A program made the translations under genes and the position numbers. Positions 19,605 to 29,376 of a stretch of DNA of 64,000 bases are shown here, one piece after another. This DNA comes from Bifidobacterium eulemuris (GTDB lineage: Bacteria > Actinomycetota > Actinomycetes > Actinomycetales > Bifidobacteriaceae): contig NZ_CP062938.1 of NCBI RefSeq assembly GCF_014898155.1, positions 2,480,001 through 2,544,000 of the forward strand, read 5' to 3'. How positions within the stretch are numbered: position 1 is the first letter of the stretch; the number at the start of each line of letters is the position of its first letter. A model generated the notes under the pieces. The model was not told where the DNA came from. It saw only the letters and a program-made list of their open reading frames with translations, and did not search any database.

Positions 19605-20867
19605 CTAGCGCACGCGCTTGATGCCCAGCACGCTCACCGCGGCGATGGCGGTCATCGCGATGGCGGTCGGGAACACCGGCACGTAGGATCCGGTGACGGT
19701 GACGATGGAGGAGGTGATGGCCACGCCGATGGCCTGGCCGGCGCAGGTGGCGATGTTCATGAAGCCGAGGTCCTTGCCCGCGGTCTCCTTGTTCGGCAGC
19801 ACGTCCACGTTCAGAGCCTGGTCGACGGAGAGGTACATGCCGTAGCCGAAGCTGGCGATGCCTCCGAAGAGGAACATGCCCATCTGCGTGGGGAAGATCC
19901 ACGGCATGGCCAGGCCGATGGCGAACAGGATGCATGCCACGACGATCGGGGCCTTGCGGCGGTGGAGCGCGTCGGCGATGGGTCCGGAGATCAGTGAGGC
20001 GATCATCGAAACGATCATGGTGATGACGGAGATGATCTGGATCGAAGCCGCCGCCTCGAGCTTGGTCTCGCCGACATGGTCCTGCAGGATGTAAAGCTGG
20101 TAGCTGAAGACCATCTGGTAGGCGACGATCAGGCAGGTGCGGCAGATGAACGCGCGGTAGAAGTCCGCGCAATCCTTCAGCGGCGGGGTGAGGGATTCGA
20201 CGACCACCTTCCACATGGGCTTGCCGGTGGTGTCCTTCGGCATATCCTTGGACGACGGCTCCCGCGGAGCCACGATCACGGAAAGCACGCCCGCGGCCAA
20301 CGCGCATAGTCCGGCGCAGACGAAGCCCAGCTCCATATTCTCGATCAGGGAGGATCCGATCAGTGTGCCGATGCCCTGACCGATCACACCGCCGCCGCCG
20401 ATGGCCGCGGAAACCGTGGCTCGGGACTTCTCCTCGACCTGGTCGGAGAGGCGCGCGTAGATCGGCGCCTGCACCATGTTCAGGCCAACCAGGGCGAGCA
20501 CGTAGCAGATGCCGATGATCACCGCGTTCGAGGGGCGCGACAGCGACCAGAAGCAGATGCCGTACACGAAAGCTCCGGCGAAGATCCAAGGAGTGCGGCG
20601 TCCCCAACGGCTGGCGGTGCGGTCGGACAGCGCGCCGACGAACAGGGCGATGAAAATCGAGGCGATGGATCCGGCGGAATTGATCGCGCCGAGCACGGCG
20701 GTCGAGTTCTCGATGCCGAGATCGCGCAGGCGCTGCGGGACCATCACCGACATGGTCATGTAGAACGCGGCGCCGGAGAGTACGGCGAAGCACATGAACG
20801 CGGCGGTGAAACGCCACTTGTTGACGGCCGAGCTGGACGGCGCGGCGGATGAGGCGGCGGAAGACAT
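19605..20867 (-). CDS. MFS transporter, probable alpha-glucoside carrier
   Basis: A 420-residue major facilitator with about 12 hydrophobic spans. The loop 2-3 motif reads GALSDRTASRWGRRTP, close to the family signature, and a central hydrophilic loop (residues about 200-235) separates the halves. It is divergent from nothing but sits directly downstream of the GH13 glucosidase in the same direction, so a glucoside or oligosaccharide substrate is likely. ATG 20867 has AAAGGAG before it. Between that box and the glucosidase gene lies a six-fold GGCATG repeat; the reading frame continues through it, but I treat it as untranslated leader. Confidence 0.88.
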   Translation of the reverse strand: MSSAASSAAPSSSAVNKWRFTAAFMCFAVLSGAAFYMTMSVMVPQRLRDLGIENSTAVLGAINSAGSIASIFIALFVGALSDRTASRWGRRTPWIFAGAFVYGICFWSLSRPSNAVIIGICYVLALVGLNMVQAPIYARLSDQVEEKSRATVSAAIGGGGVIGQGIGTLIGSSLIENMELGFVCAGLCALAAGVLSVIVAPREPSSKDMPKDTTGKPMWKVVVESLTPPLKDCADFYRAFICRTCLIVAYQMVFSYQLYILQDHVGETKLEAAASIQIISVITMIVSMIASLISGPIADALHRRKAPIVVACILFAIGLAMPWIFPTQMGMFLFGGIASFGYGMYLSVDQALNVDVLPNKETAGKDLGFMNIATCAGQAIGVAITSSIVTVTGSYVPVFPTAIAMTAIAAVSVLGIKRVR

Positions 20868-20880
20868 GATGTTCTCCTTT

Positions 20881-20916
<36 letters not shown>

Positions 20917-21024
20917 GGTGGAATGGGGTATGGGCGGGACGGCTGGCGTAGTTCCAAAGGACGGACACCGTCCCGCCCCGATTCGGCGGGTTCGCGTGGC
21001 GAACGCGGGGTATTGCGGGAGGGG

Positions 21025-22779
21025 TTAGCCCAGCTGGATCCAGGCGGAGGTATCCTGCGGCAGCAAACCATCCTCGGTGAGCGGTCCGGAGGCGAGCAAC
21101 ACCTCGCCCGCCGGCAGCCTCACCGGATCGGCGCCGAAGTTGGTGATCGAGGCCCAGCCGTTGGCGCGCTTATAGGCGATGGTGCCTCCCTCGAAACCGT
21201 TGGCGCCGTCGAGCTTGCCGCTGGGAGCGTCCTCGGGCAGCCATTCGATGGTCAGGTCGGTGGTCTGCAGCTCGTGGCGCAGCTTCAACGCGCGGCGGTA
21301 GAGGTTGAGCATCGAATCCGGGTCCGCGGCTTCGGCGTCGGCGGCCATATCCTTGTACCACTTGGGCTGGGGCATATGCGGCTCGTTCGCTGCGCCGGTC
21401 GGCGAGAACCCGAAGGATCCGCCGTGGCCGAACTGGTCGTCGGGGTCATCGAGCGTGGGGGCGTCGGCGGCGACCCACGGCAGCGGCACACGGCAGCCGT
21501 CGCGTCCCTTGGTGCTGGCGGCCTGCGAGGTGCGGTGTCCGGAGGGGTCCTCGACGGCGGACCACGGCAGGTCGGCCACCTCGAACAGTCCGAGCTCCTC
21601 GCCCTGATAGACGTAGGCGGAGCCGGGCAGGGCCATCTCCATCAGAATCGCGGCGCGGGCGCGTTTGGTGCCCAATTCGCGGTCCTCCGGATAGGTGGTG
21701 CCGTCGCGCAGCACCCAGTCCTTGGCGAGCTGATGGTATTCGCTGGTCGGCACCTGCGGCAGGGCGTAGCGGGTGGCATGGCGCACCACGTCGTGGTTGC
21801 TCATCACCCAAGTGGCGGACGAGCCGGAACGTTCGGCGCACGCCAGTCCCTCCTCGATGGCGAGGTGGAGATCCCCTCGGATCCAGTCCTTCTTGGCGAA
21901 CTCGAAGTTGAAGATCTGTCCCAGATCGTCAGGGGAGGCGTAGAGGTGCTGGCGGTTGGGTTGCACCCAAGCCTCGGCCACGGCGAACGCCGGCGGATCG
22001 TACTCGTTGAAGACCTGGCGCCACTCGTGGTAGATCTCGTGCACCTCGTCGCGGTCGATCACCGGATGGGTGCCGTCGTCGGGCTGGTCGGAGGTGCACC
22101 ACACCACGTAGTCGTCGAGGTCGTCGCGATCGAGGTCTTTGGCCAGGCCATGCGCCACGTCGACGCGGAAGCCGTCGGCGCCGTGGTCGAGCCAGAAGCG
22201 CAGGGTGGTGAGGAAGTCGTCGCGCACCTCGCGGTTGTTCCAGTTCCAGTCGGGCTGTTCCTTGGTGAACATGTGTAGGTACCACTGGCCGTCGGGCACG
22301 CGGGTCCAGGCCGGACCGCCGAAGTGGTTCTCCCAATTGGTGGGAGGCTGGTCGCCGTTGGGGCCTTTGCCGTCGCGGAAGATGTAGCGGTCGCGTTCGG
22401 GGGAGCCGGGGCCTGCGGCGAGGGCGGCCTGGAACCACTCGTGCAGGTTGGAGCTGTGGTTGGGGACGATGTCGACGACGACTTTGAGGTCGCGTTCGTG
22501 CGCGGCTTTCGTCAGGGCGTCGAAATCGTCCATGGTGCCGAGCTTGGGGTCGACGTTGCGGTAGTCGTCGACGTCGTAGCCGCCGTCGGCGAGCTGGGAG
22601 GGGTAGAAGGGGCTCAGCCAGATCGCGTCCACGCCGAGATCGGCGAGATAGTCGATCTTCTCGGTCACACCGGCGATGTCGCCCAGTCCCGAGCCGGTGG
22701 TGTCCTTGAAGCTGCGCGGATAGACCTGGTAGACGACGGCCTGCTTCCACCACAGCGCCGGATCCTGTGCCTCAATCAT
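21025..22779 (-). CDS. GH13 alpha-glucosidase / oligo-1,6-glucosidase
   Basis: A 584-residue cytoplasmic GH13 enzyme starting WWKQAVVYQVYPRSF. The conserved regions are DIVPNHSS, GFRVDVAH (nucleophile Asp), AVAEAW (acid/base Glu) and VMSNHDVVRH (transition-state Asp). It hydrolyses terminal alpha-glucosides such as maltose, isomaltose or sucrose-type substrates. The residue after the second conserved region (VAH rather than VIN) suggests alpha-1,4 or broad specificity, but this is a weak indicator. It shares direction and probably transcript with the MFS gene and is divergent from a LacI gene; LacI-type operators lie in between. Confidence 0.93.
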   Translation of the reverse strand: MIEAQDPALWWKQAVVYQVYPRSFKDTTGSGLGDIAGVTEKIDYLADLGVDAIWLSPFYPSQLADGGYDVDDYRNVDPKLGTMDDFDALTKAAHERDLKVVVDIVPNHSSNLHEWFQAALAAGPGSPERDRYIFRDGKGPNGDQPPTNWENHFGGPAWTRVPDGQWYLHMFTKEQPDWNWNNREVRDDFLTTLRFWLDHGADGFRVDVAHGLAKDLDRDDLDDYVVWCTSDQPDDGTHPVIDRDEVHEIYHEWRQVFNEYDPPAFAVAEAWVQPNRQHLYASPDDLGQIFNFEFAKKDWIRGDLHLAIEEGLACAERSGSSATWVMSNHDVVRHATRYALPQVPTSEYHQLAKDWVLRDGTTYPEDRELGTKRARAAILMEMALPGSAYVYQGEELGLFEVADLPWSAVEDPSGHRTSQAASTKGRDGCRVPLPWVAADAPTLDDPDDQFGHGGSFGFSPTGAANEPHMPQPKWYKDMAADAEAADPDSMLNLYRRALKLRHELQTTDLTIEWLPEDAPSGKLDGANGFEGGTIAYKRANGWASITNFGADPVRLPAGEVLLASGPLTEDGLLPQDTSAWIQLG

Positions 22780-22793
22780 GGGTGCTCCTTTCG

Positions 22794-23042
22794 TAACAGC
22801 GTTTGCACCGTGTGGTGCAGGACTGTCATCTCGCCGCGAGCGGCGTCATGACAGCTTTTCGGATTCTTTTATTCTCGATGCGGCGTTGTCGACGAGATTG
22901 AAGTTAGTAGGAATAATAGCGCTTGCACAAAAGAATGCAAAATGTATACTCCACGGCGTGTCGCATTGTTGAATAATGGCTGAATTTCAATGCTTTTGTC
23001 ATATGCAAGCGTTATTATATTATGGAGATGCAAGCGCTGTTA
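22794..23042. promoter_or_regulatory. Four LacI-type operators in a divergent promoter region
   Basis: Four sites share TGCAARCGYTRTTA. Two are read on the minus strand near the glucosidase (22794-22808 and 22914-22928) and two on the plus strand near the LacI gene (23004-23017 and 23029-23042). The arrangement fits repression of the glucosidase/MFS transcript plus autorepression of the LacI gene, with DNA looping possible. Confidence 0.75.
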
Positions 23043-23083
23043 CCTGTCAGGTAGAATGGTCAGCGGCGGCAAGGAGGAACGCA

Positions 23084-24124
23084 ATGGCGAGAACCACGAT
23101 CGACGATGTGGCCAAGGAGGCCGGCGTATCCGTCTCCACCGTGTCCCGCGCGCTGCGTGGACTCGACAAGGTCAACCCGCAAACGCGTTTACGGGTCGAA
23201 GAAGCCGCGGCGCGTCTGCATTTCTCCTTCTCCAAAACGGCCTCGTCCCTGGCCAGCGGCAAAACCATGCGCGTGGCCGTGCTGCTGCCCAACGAGATCA
23301 GCGACTGGTTCAACGCCAATGCCTTCGAAGGCGTGTACGAGGTGCTGTCGAAAGAGGGGTACGACGTCGTTCCCTATGTGATGTGGTCCGAGCAAGATCT
23401 GGACCGCTTCTTTCAAACGCTACCCGGCACGCAGAACGTCGACGCGATCATCGTGACCTCGTTCGATCTGGACGACGACAAGAAACGCGTGCTTTCCGAA
23501 CTGACCCTGCCGGTGATCGGCATCAACACCCCCACCAACGACGGTCTCGACGCCTCCGCCGCGATCGATGACGTCGAAGCGATGCGCGCCGTGGTGCGGC
23601 TGCTGCATTCGCTGGGTCATGCCAGCGTGGCCTACGTCGAGCAGCCGGCGAACCCCTCGCCGTTCGTATGCAGCGACTCCGTGCGGCTGCAGGGGTTCCT
23701 CGACGCGGTCGACGAACTGGGATACGACGACGACCAGGTGATGACGATCCCGTCGATGCGGGGCAAAGATGCCCGCGATATGCAGACGGCCATATCGGAC
23801 CTCGCCGCGCAGCTGCTCAGCGCGCCGAGCAAACCCACCGGCATCTGCGTGGAGAGCGACCGATGCGCGGTGCTGCTGCGCAAGGAACTGGACCGGCTCG
23901 GGTGGAAAATTCCCGACGAGGTGTCACTGGTCGGATTCGACGGCGACAACCTCGGCGATCTGGCCGAGCTGACCACCGTGCGGCAGGATCCCGTGGCCAT
24001 CGGTCGGGCCGCCGCGCTCAAGGCGCTCGCGTTGATGAAGGGGGAGGCGTTGGACGAACCGTACAGCGTCATGCCCACTTCGCTGGTGATGCGTTCCACC
24101 ACCGCGCGTGTGGCGCCACGCTAG
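23084..24124 (+). CDS. LacI-family repressor of the alpha-glucoside module
   Basis: A 346-residue LacI regulator starting MARTTIDDVAKEAGVSVSTV, where residues 5-25 are the helix-turn-helix. The sensing domain ends with VSLVGFDGDNLGDLAELTTVRQD, the usual C-terminal motif. ATG 23084 has AAGGAGG 6 bases before it; longer in-frame extensions lack homology. It is divergent from the GH13 glucosidase and has two operator-like sites upstream of itself and two near the glucosidase, so it most likely controls both. Confidence 0.94.
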   Translation: MARTTIDDVAKEAGVSVSTVSRALRGLDKVNPQTRLRVEEAAARLHFSFSKTASSLASGKTMRVAVLLPNEISDWFNANAFEGVYEVLSKEGYDVVPYVMWSEQDLDRFFQTLPGTQNVDAIIVTSFDLDDDKKRVLSELTLPVIGINTPTNDGLDASAAIDDVEAMRAVVRLLHSLGHASVAYVEQPANPSPFVCSDSVRLQGFLDAVDELGYDDDQVMTIPSMRGKDARDMQTAISDLAAQLLSAPSKPTGICVESDRCAVLLRKELDRLGWKIPDEVSLVGFDGDNLGDLAELTTVRQDPVAIGRAAALKALALMKGEALDEPYSVMPTSLVMRSTTARVAPR

Positions 24125-24181
24125 GTCACAGGGCGGGCATAGGCTGTAATGTCCGAACATATCAAGGAAACGAGGCATACG

Positions 24182-24835
24182 ATGGTGGACGCCCACGACG
24201 GGGAGACCTACACTGCGCGGGATTCGCGCCTGATCTGGATCGACTGTGAGATGACCGGACTCGACATCTTCGGAGGCGACGAACTGGTGGAGATCTCGGT
24301 GGTGCCCACCGACTTCGACCTCAACGTGCTCGACGAAGGCGTCGACTATGTGATCAAGCCCTCGGCCGCGGCGGTCGACCATATGAACGACTTCGTGCGC
24401 GCCATGCACACCCGTTCCGGACTGATCGACGAGTGGGAGAGCGGTCTGTCCCTTGAGGAGGCGCAGGCCAAGGTGATCGACTACGTCAAGCGGTTCACCC
24501 CTGACGGCGTGCGGCCGCTGCTCGCCGGCAACTCCATCGGCTCCGACAAGAAATTCCTCGACCATTACATGCCCGAACTGATGGAGCATCTGCACTATCG
24601 CGTGGTCGACGTGAGCACCCTGAAAGAGCTCGCCCGCCGCTGGTATCCGGCGGTCTACGAGCATCGCCCCGCCAAGAACGGCGGCCACCGGGCGCTCGCC
24701 GACATCATCGAATCCCTGGACGAATTGCGTTATTATCGGGCCGCCTTCATGGCGCCCGCCCCCGGTCCGGACGCGGCCCAGGCCCAAGCGGTCGCCGCCG
24801 AAGTGGCGGCGACCAGCCTGCTTCGCACGAACTGA
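24182..24835 (+). CDS. orn: Oligoribonuclease
   Basis: A DEDDh 3'-5' exonuclease of 217 residues that degrades 2-5-nt RNAs and pGpG. Motifs are [12 protein letters not shown] (first Asp and Glu), the exo II region with [17 protein letters not shown], and the exo [24 protein letters not shown] 24182 is chosen; ATG 24149 is an in-frame alternative that would add 11 residues and lies 3 bases after a TAGGCT hexamer. It follows the LacI gene but probably has its own promoter. Confidence 0.93.
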   Translation: MVDAHDGETYTARDSRLIWIDCEMTGLDIFGGDELVEISVVPTDFDLNVLDEGVDYVIKPSAAAVDHMNDFVRAMHTRSGLIDEWESGLSLEEAQAKVIDYVKRFTPDGVRPLLAGNSIGSDKKFLDHYMPELMEHLHYRVVDVSTLKELARRWYPAVYEHRPAKNGGHRALADIIESLDELRYYRAAFMAPAPGPDAAQAQAVAAEVAATSLLRTN

Positions 24836-24849
24836 CCGGAAGCGGTCGT

Positions 24850-24962
24850 CCGTGCGACCCTCAAACGGCCTGCAATCGCACATGACAACGACTGTTTCGT
24901 TGAGATTCCGCCAATCAGTCCGATGTGCGATTGTTGGATTCGTGTGCGGAAAAGTCGCACGG
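24850..24962. repeat. 113-nt inverted-ended element, copy A
   Basis: CCGTGCGAC at the left and GTCGCACGG at the right close a 113-base element with an inner 11-bp stem (24873-24883 with 24923-24933) and a 6-bp hairpin (CAACGA/TCGTTG, 24886-24902). Copy B is at 52691-52803. The outer ends, the central ATTCCGCC and TGTGCGGAAAAGTCGCACGG are shared; most of the rest differs. It precedes the PIF1-like helicase gene by about 45 bases. Confidence 0.65.
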
Positions 24963-25006
24963 GCAGACCTCGGCCAACCATCCGTGCGAACCCGGAAGGA
25001 GTCGAC

Positions 25007-26428
25007 ATGCGTCAATCGGAAGCCCTGGCGATTCTGAACGCCGGCGCGAACGTGTTCCTCACAGGCGCTCCCGGCGCGGGCAAGACATACGTGCTCAACG
25101 AGTTCATCCGTCAGGCGCGGGCGGATGGGGCGGATATCGCCGTCACCGCCTCCACAGGCATCGCCTCCACGCATGTCAACGGACAGACGATCCATTCGTG
25201 GAGCGGCGTGGGCGTATCCACCAGCCTGACCCCCAGTCTGCTGAAAACCATCAAAGCCCGGCGCAAACGCCGCATCCAGGCCACCGACATCCTCATCATC
25301 GACGAGGTGTCGATGATGCACGCCTGGCTGTTCGACATGGTCGACCAGGTGTGCCGTGAGGTGCGCCGCGACCCCCGCCCCTTCGGCGGCATCCAGGTGG
25401 TGCTCTCGGGCGACTTCTTCCAACTGCCGCCCGTGAGCGTATCCGGGCGCAACAACGATATGATCGCCCCCACGCCGGAATTCCTGGAATCCCGCGAACG
25501 GTACGCGCGCGCCGGCAGGAATCCGGAAGGATTCGTCACCGAATCGTTGGTCTGGGAACGGCTTGATCCCGCCATCTGTTATCTGACCGAACAGCACCGT
25601 CAGGACACCGGCGAACTGCTCACCGTGCTCACCGACATCCGCGAGGGCGCGGTCACCCAGCGGGACCGCGACGTGCTCGTCACCCGGTTGGGGCGCATTC
25701 CCGAACCTGGGCAGGTGGCCGTGCACCTGTTCCCCGTGAACCGTCAGGCCGATAATCTCAACGACATGCGATTGGCCGAGATCATGGCCGAAACGCATGA
25801 GTTCCACGCCGAGACCGCGGGGCAGGCGAATCTGGTGGACCGGCTGCGACGCAATATGCTCGCGCCGGAATGTCTGGTGCTCAAAACGGGCGCCGCCGTG
25901 ATGGCGCTGCGCAACGACCCCGACCGCCAGTACGTCAACGGCTCGCTCGGCACGGTGCGCGGCTTCGCACCGGAGGCCAAAGGCGGCTGGCCGATCGTCG
26001 AGTTCGAGAACGGCAATATCGTCACCATGAAGCCGGCATCATGGGAGATGATGGATGGCGACACTGTGCTCGCCTCGGTCAAACAGGTGCCGTTGCGCTG
26101 CGCGTGGGGCATCACCATCCACAAATCGCAAGGCATGACGCTCGACCGGGCGGTGATGGACCTCAAACGCACCTTCGCGCCCGGCATGGGCTATGTGGCG
26201 CTGTCGCGTGTGGAATTCCTGGATGGACTGTACCTGGCGGGAGTCAACGAGCGGATGTTCCTCGTCTCGCCCGAGGCAGTGCGTCTCGACGGCGATCTGC
26301 GCGCCAGCTCCGCCGACGCCTCGGGTCGGCTCGCCGACGAAGGCGCGCAGGCGTTCGTGCGGTTCGACTCGACCCAAAACGCACAGGGAGACGCGGGTGA
26401 CGAGTTCGAGCAGGAGGCGCTGTTCTGA
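25007..26428 (+). CDS. PIF1-like superfamily 1B DNA helicase
   Basis: A 473-residue helicase. Walker A is LTGAPGAGKTYVLNEF (residues about 17-32), motif Ia/Ib TASTGIASTHVNGQTIHSW, motif II DILIIDEVSMM, motif III VVLSGDFFQLPPV, motif IV region HRQD, and the C-terminal SF1B motifs AWGITIHKSQGMTLD and GYVALSRVE. This is the PIF1/RecD2 layout of 5'-3' helicases used at replication barriers and structured DNA. The C-terminal 60 residues are acidic and low-complexity. ATG 25007 has GGAAGGAG before it; the longer frame has no homology. Confidence 0.92.
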   Translation: MRQSEALAILNAGANVFLTGAPGAGKTYVLNEFIRQARADGADIAVTASTGIASTHVNGQTIHSWSGVGVSTSLTPSLLKTIKARRKRRIQATDILIIDEVSMMHAWLFDMVDQVCREVRRDPRPFGGIQVVLSGDFFQLPPVSVSGRNNDMIAPTPEFLESRERYARAGRNPEGFVTESLVWERLDPAICYLTEQHRQDTGELLTVLTDIREGAVTQRDRDVLVTRLGRIPEPGQVAVHLFPVNRQADNLNDMRLAEIMAETHEFHAETAGQANLVDRLRRNMLAPECLVLKTGAAVMALRNDPDRQYVNGSLGTVRGFAPEAKGGWPIVEFENGNIVTMKPASWEMMDGDTVLASVKQVPLRCAWGITIHKSQGMTLDRAVMDLKRTFAPGMGYVALSRVEFLDGLYLAGVNERMFLVSPEAVRLDGDLRASSADASGRLADEGAQAFVRFDSTQNAQGDAGDEFEQEALF

Positions 26429-26576
26429 TTGAGGGACGCCGGTCTGGTCGAGACGAACGGCGCGGGATGCGGCCGGGGCGCGAGCCGGAGGCGTAAGATG
26501 GTGGCACACAGGCGGACCCGCCTCATGCCCGCCAATGACGACGGCGCGAGGGGCCGCCCATCCGAAGGAGGATGCC

Positions 26577-27032
26577 ATGAAGCACGTATGGTCGTATGTT
26601 GTATCCGCGGTGGGACTGCTGGTTCTGTTCGTTTCGTTCGTCATGTTCACCAATCCGGATGTTCCCGCATGGGGAACGTTCAAACTGACAGACGCGCTCG
26701 CCATCGTCGGCGGCGTGCTGTTCATCGCTCCGATCTATCGTGATTCGGTGGCGCGCAAAACCGCCGACGGAGCCCCGAACCGTGTGATTTGGGCGACGCT
26801 GCCGCCGGTCGGTGTGGTGGTCGTGTGCGTGGGCATCATGATCCCCAACGCGGTGTCGTTGTTTGGGCTGTTCCCGCTCGCGGATGTGTTCTACCTGATC
26901 GGATGCCTGATGATCCTGCCGGTGTTCGCCTATCCTCCGGCCTCGCTGCGCCGCGATATGTTGGAGGATCTGGTCGAGGAACAGGTCGACGAGACCATCG
27001 ACGCCACGGCGGGCCGCGGGCGTAAGTCCTAG
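26577..27032 (+). CDS. Unknown four-helix membrane protein
   Basis: A 151-residue protein with four hydrophobic segments (about residues 5-25, 38-55, 68-90 and 95-118) and a C-terminal cytoplasmic tail with a run of acidic residues ([16 protein letters not shown]). I recognise no family. A strong AAGGAGG precedes ATG 26577. It lies between the helicase and proS with its own spacer, so it may be monocistronic. Confidence 0.85.
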   Translation: MKHVWSYVVSAVGLLVLFVSFVMFTNPDVPAWGTFKLTDALAIVGGVLFIAPIYRDSVARKTADGAPNRVIWATLPPVGVVVVCVGIMIPNAVSLFGLFPLADVFYLIGCLMILPVFAYPPASLRRDMLEDLVEEQVDETIDATAGRGRKS

Positions 27033-27082
27033 GGCGGGTGACGCGGGGCGGCTTGTCGATTGACGCGAATATCTTGGAGTCC

Positions 27083-28903
27083 ATGAGTTCCAACACCCTT
27101 CGTATGTCAACACTGTTCCTGCGCACCCTGCGCGAAGACCCCGCCGACGCGGACGTCGACTCGGCCAAGCTGCTGCAGCGCGCCGGCTATATCCGCAAGG
27201 CCGCGCCCGGCATCTGGACCTGGCTGCCGCTGGGTCTGCGCGTGCTCAACAAAATCGAGGAGATCATCCGCGAGGAGATGGCCTCCATCGACGCGCAGGA
27301 AGTGCATTTCCCGGCGCTGCTGCCGCGCGAGCCCTATGAGGCCACGCACCGCTGGGAGGAGTACGGCGACAATATTTTCCGTGTGAAGGACCGCCATCAG
27401 GCCGATTACCTGCTCGCGCCCACGCACGAGGAGATGTTCACCCTGCTGGTCAAGGACATGTACTCCTCATATAAGGACCTGCCCGTCACGCTGTACCAGA
27501 TCCAGACCAAGTACCGCGACGAGTTCCGCCCCCGCGCCGGTCTGATCCGCGGACGCGAGTTCATTATGAAGGACGCCTACTCGTTCACCATCGACGAGGA
27601 GGGCATGCGCAAGGCCTATATGGACGAGCGCGGCGCCTACGAGCGCATCTTCGACCGTCTCGATCTGAAGTATGTGCCGGTGTTCGCCATGTCCGGCCCG
27701 ATGGGTGGCTCCGCCTCCGAGGAGTTCCTCGCGCCGATGGCCATCGGCGAGGACACGTTCGCGCTCGCGCCCTCCGGCAAGGCATGGAACGTCGAGGCGC
27801 TGACCACTCCCGAGCCGGCCGAGGTCGACTGCTCCGCCACGCCCGCCGCCACCAAGCGCCCCACGCCCAACGCGGGGACCATCGAGAGGATGGTCGAGTA
27901 TGCGAACGCGACGTATCCGCGCGAGGACGGTCGCGCGTGGGAGGCCGCCGATGTGTTGAAGAACGTGGTCGTCGCGGTCAAGCACGCCGAGGACGACGCG
28001 CATGACAAGCCGTGGCGCGAGCTGGTCGTGGTGGGCGTGCCCGGTGACCGCACGGTGGATATGAAGCGTCTGGAGGCGCAGTTCGCCCCCGCCGAGATCG
28101 AAGAGGCCACCGAGGAGGATCTCAAGGCCCATCCCGAACTGGTCAAGGGCTACATCGGCCCGATGGCGCTCGGACCGCAGGCGCGCGGCGACGCCGAGAT
28201 CGGTTCCGCTGAGGATACGGCGATCCGCTATTTCATCGACGCCCATGTGGCGAAGGGCTCCGCATGGTACACCGGTGCCGATGAGGCCGGCGTGGACTAT
28301 TACGATCTCGTCTACGGTCGCGACTTCGCCGCCGACGGCGTTGTGGAGGCCGTCGAGGTGCGCCATGGCGACATGAGCCCGGACGGATCCGGCCCGTTGA
28401 GCTTCGAACGCGGCGTGGAGATCGGCCAGGTGTTCCAGCTGGGATTGAAGTATTCCAAGGCATTGGGGCTGACCGTGCTCGACCAGAACGGCAAGGCCGT
28501 TCCGGTGTGGATGGGCTGCTACGGCATCGGCGTGAGCCGCGTGCTCGCCTGCATCGCCGAAACGCATCACGACGAGGCCGGTCTGGCCTGGCCGTCCGTG
28601 GTCGCTCCGGCGCAGGTGCATGTGGTCGCCACCGGCAAGGACGAGAAGGCCTTCGAAGGTGCGGAACAGTTGATCGCCGAACTTGAGGAGGCCGGCATCG
28701 AGGTCATCTACGACGACCGCAAGAAGGTGTCTCCGGGCGTCAAGTTCAAGGATGCGGAGCTGGTGGGCGTGCCGGTGATCGCCGTGCTCGGACGCGACTA
28801 TGTGAACGACGGCACCATCGAGATCCGCGACCGCGACGGCGGCAACCTGGTGGCCGTGCCGGCCGCCGAGGCGCTCGCCGAGCTCGTCAAGCGCGTGGCC
28901 TGA
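27083..28903 (+). CDS. proS: Prolyl-tRNA synthetase, bacterial type
   Basis: A 606-residue class II synthetase charging tRNA-Pro. Motif 1 is near [19 protein letters not shown], motif 2 is [19 protein letters not shown], and motif 3 is [16 protein letters not shown]. Residues about 225-410 form the editing (INS) domain found in bacterial-type enzymes; the C-terminal anticodon-binding domain covers about 500-606. ATG 27083 is preferred over an upstream start; TATCTT ends 7 bases before it, so the mRNA may be leaderless, although a GGAG also lies there. Confidence 0.96.
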   Translation: MSSNTLRMSTLFLRTLREDPADADVDSAKLLQRAGYIRKAAPGIWTWLPLGLRVLNKIEEIIREEMASIDAQEVHFPALLPREPYEATHRWEEYGDNIFRVKDRHQADYLLAPTHEEMFTLLVKDMYSSYKDLPVTLYQIQTKYRDEFRPRAGLIRGREFIMKDAYSFTIDEEGMRKAYMDERGAYERIFDRLDLKYVPVFAMSGPMGGSASEEFLAPMAIGEDTFALAPSGKAWNVEALTTPEPAEVDCSATPAATKRPTPNAGTIERMVEYANATYPREDGRAWEAADVLKNVVVAVKHAEDDAHDKPWRELVVVGVPGDRTVDMKRLEAQFAPAEIEEATEEDLKAHPELVKGYIGPMALGPQARGDAEIGSAEDTAIRYFIDAHVAKGSAWYTGADEAGVDYYDLVYGRDFAADGVVEAVEVRHGDMSPDGSGPLSFERGVEIGQVFQLGLKYSKALGLTVLDQNGKAVPVWMGCYGIGVSRVLACIAETHHDEAGLAWPSVVAPAQVHVVATGKDEKAFEGAEQLIAELEEAGIEVIYDDRKKVSPGVKFKDAELVGVPVIAVLGRDYVNDGTIEIRDRDGGNLVAVPAAEALAELVKRVA

Positions 28904-28938
28904 CAAGGTTTCTCAGCCAATCCGTTCTTGGATTTCTC

Positions 28939-29084
28939 AGCGTGGTATGAATGTCAGCATGTGGCATCCATACCACGCTGATGTGTTTTCAGTGTGGCGC
29001 GGTTGTCGGTATGTGACGTTTCTGCCACGCTGAGGGTGCGGTAGGCGTGGCAAAGCTGGTGGTGTATGGCGTTTGGTCCACGCT
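28939..29084. repeat. Three tandem 41-nt palindromic repeats (copies 2-4)
   Basis: Copies at 28939-28979, 28991-29031 and 29044-29084 are each 41 nt with AGYGTGG/CCACGCT ends and repeat every 52-53 bases. Copy 2 has a perfect outer stem extending to 13 bp (TCAGCGTGGTATG). Copy 1 lies at 10048-10088. Placement after the proS stop suggests use as transcript 3' ends. Confidence 0.75.
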
Positions 29085-29376
29085 GAGACCTGTGGCTGCG
29101 CGCCGGGCTATTTATGCCTGTGAGGTTTACTAATGGTGGATAAGTGGAATTTCGTCCACACGCTATCCACAACACGCCGAATCCTCTTCTCTGGATACAC
29201 AATTCCCGATGGCGCTTGTACAGGGCTGTTCGCATCGGGCACAGTGGTTATCACCGTTGGATCCGCGCGGGCAGGCCGAGACGCTCCCCAAGCATCGACG
29301 CTGCTGTTTGGATCATGCCGATCCCTGCCGCACGGCGCTCCGGCGGGCCACCGTATCCGTTAGGAAAGGAGTCATC
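29085..29376. other. Spacer upstream of ssb with two near-DnaA boxes
   Basis: No gene is supported. GGTGGATAA (29137-29145 region) and CTATCCACA (29162-29170 region) each differ by one base from the DnaA-box consensus and face each other. They may be chance or a minor DnaA control site for ssb. Confidence 0.3.

Noticed and set aside
29130..29175. Replication origin suggested by DnaA-like boxes
   Set aside because: Only two one-mismatch boxes, no AT-rich unwinding region and no dnaA/dnaN nearby.
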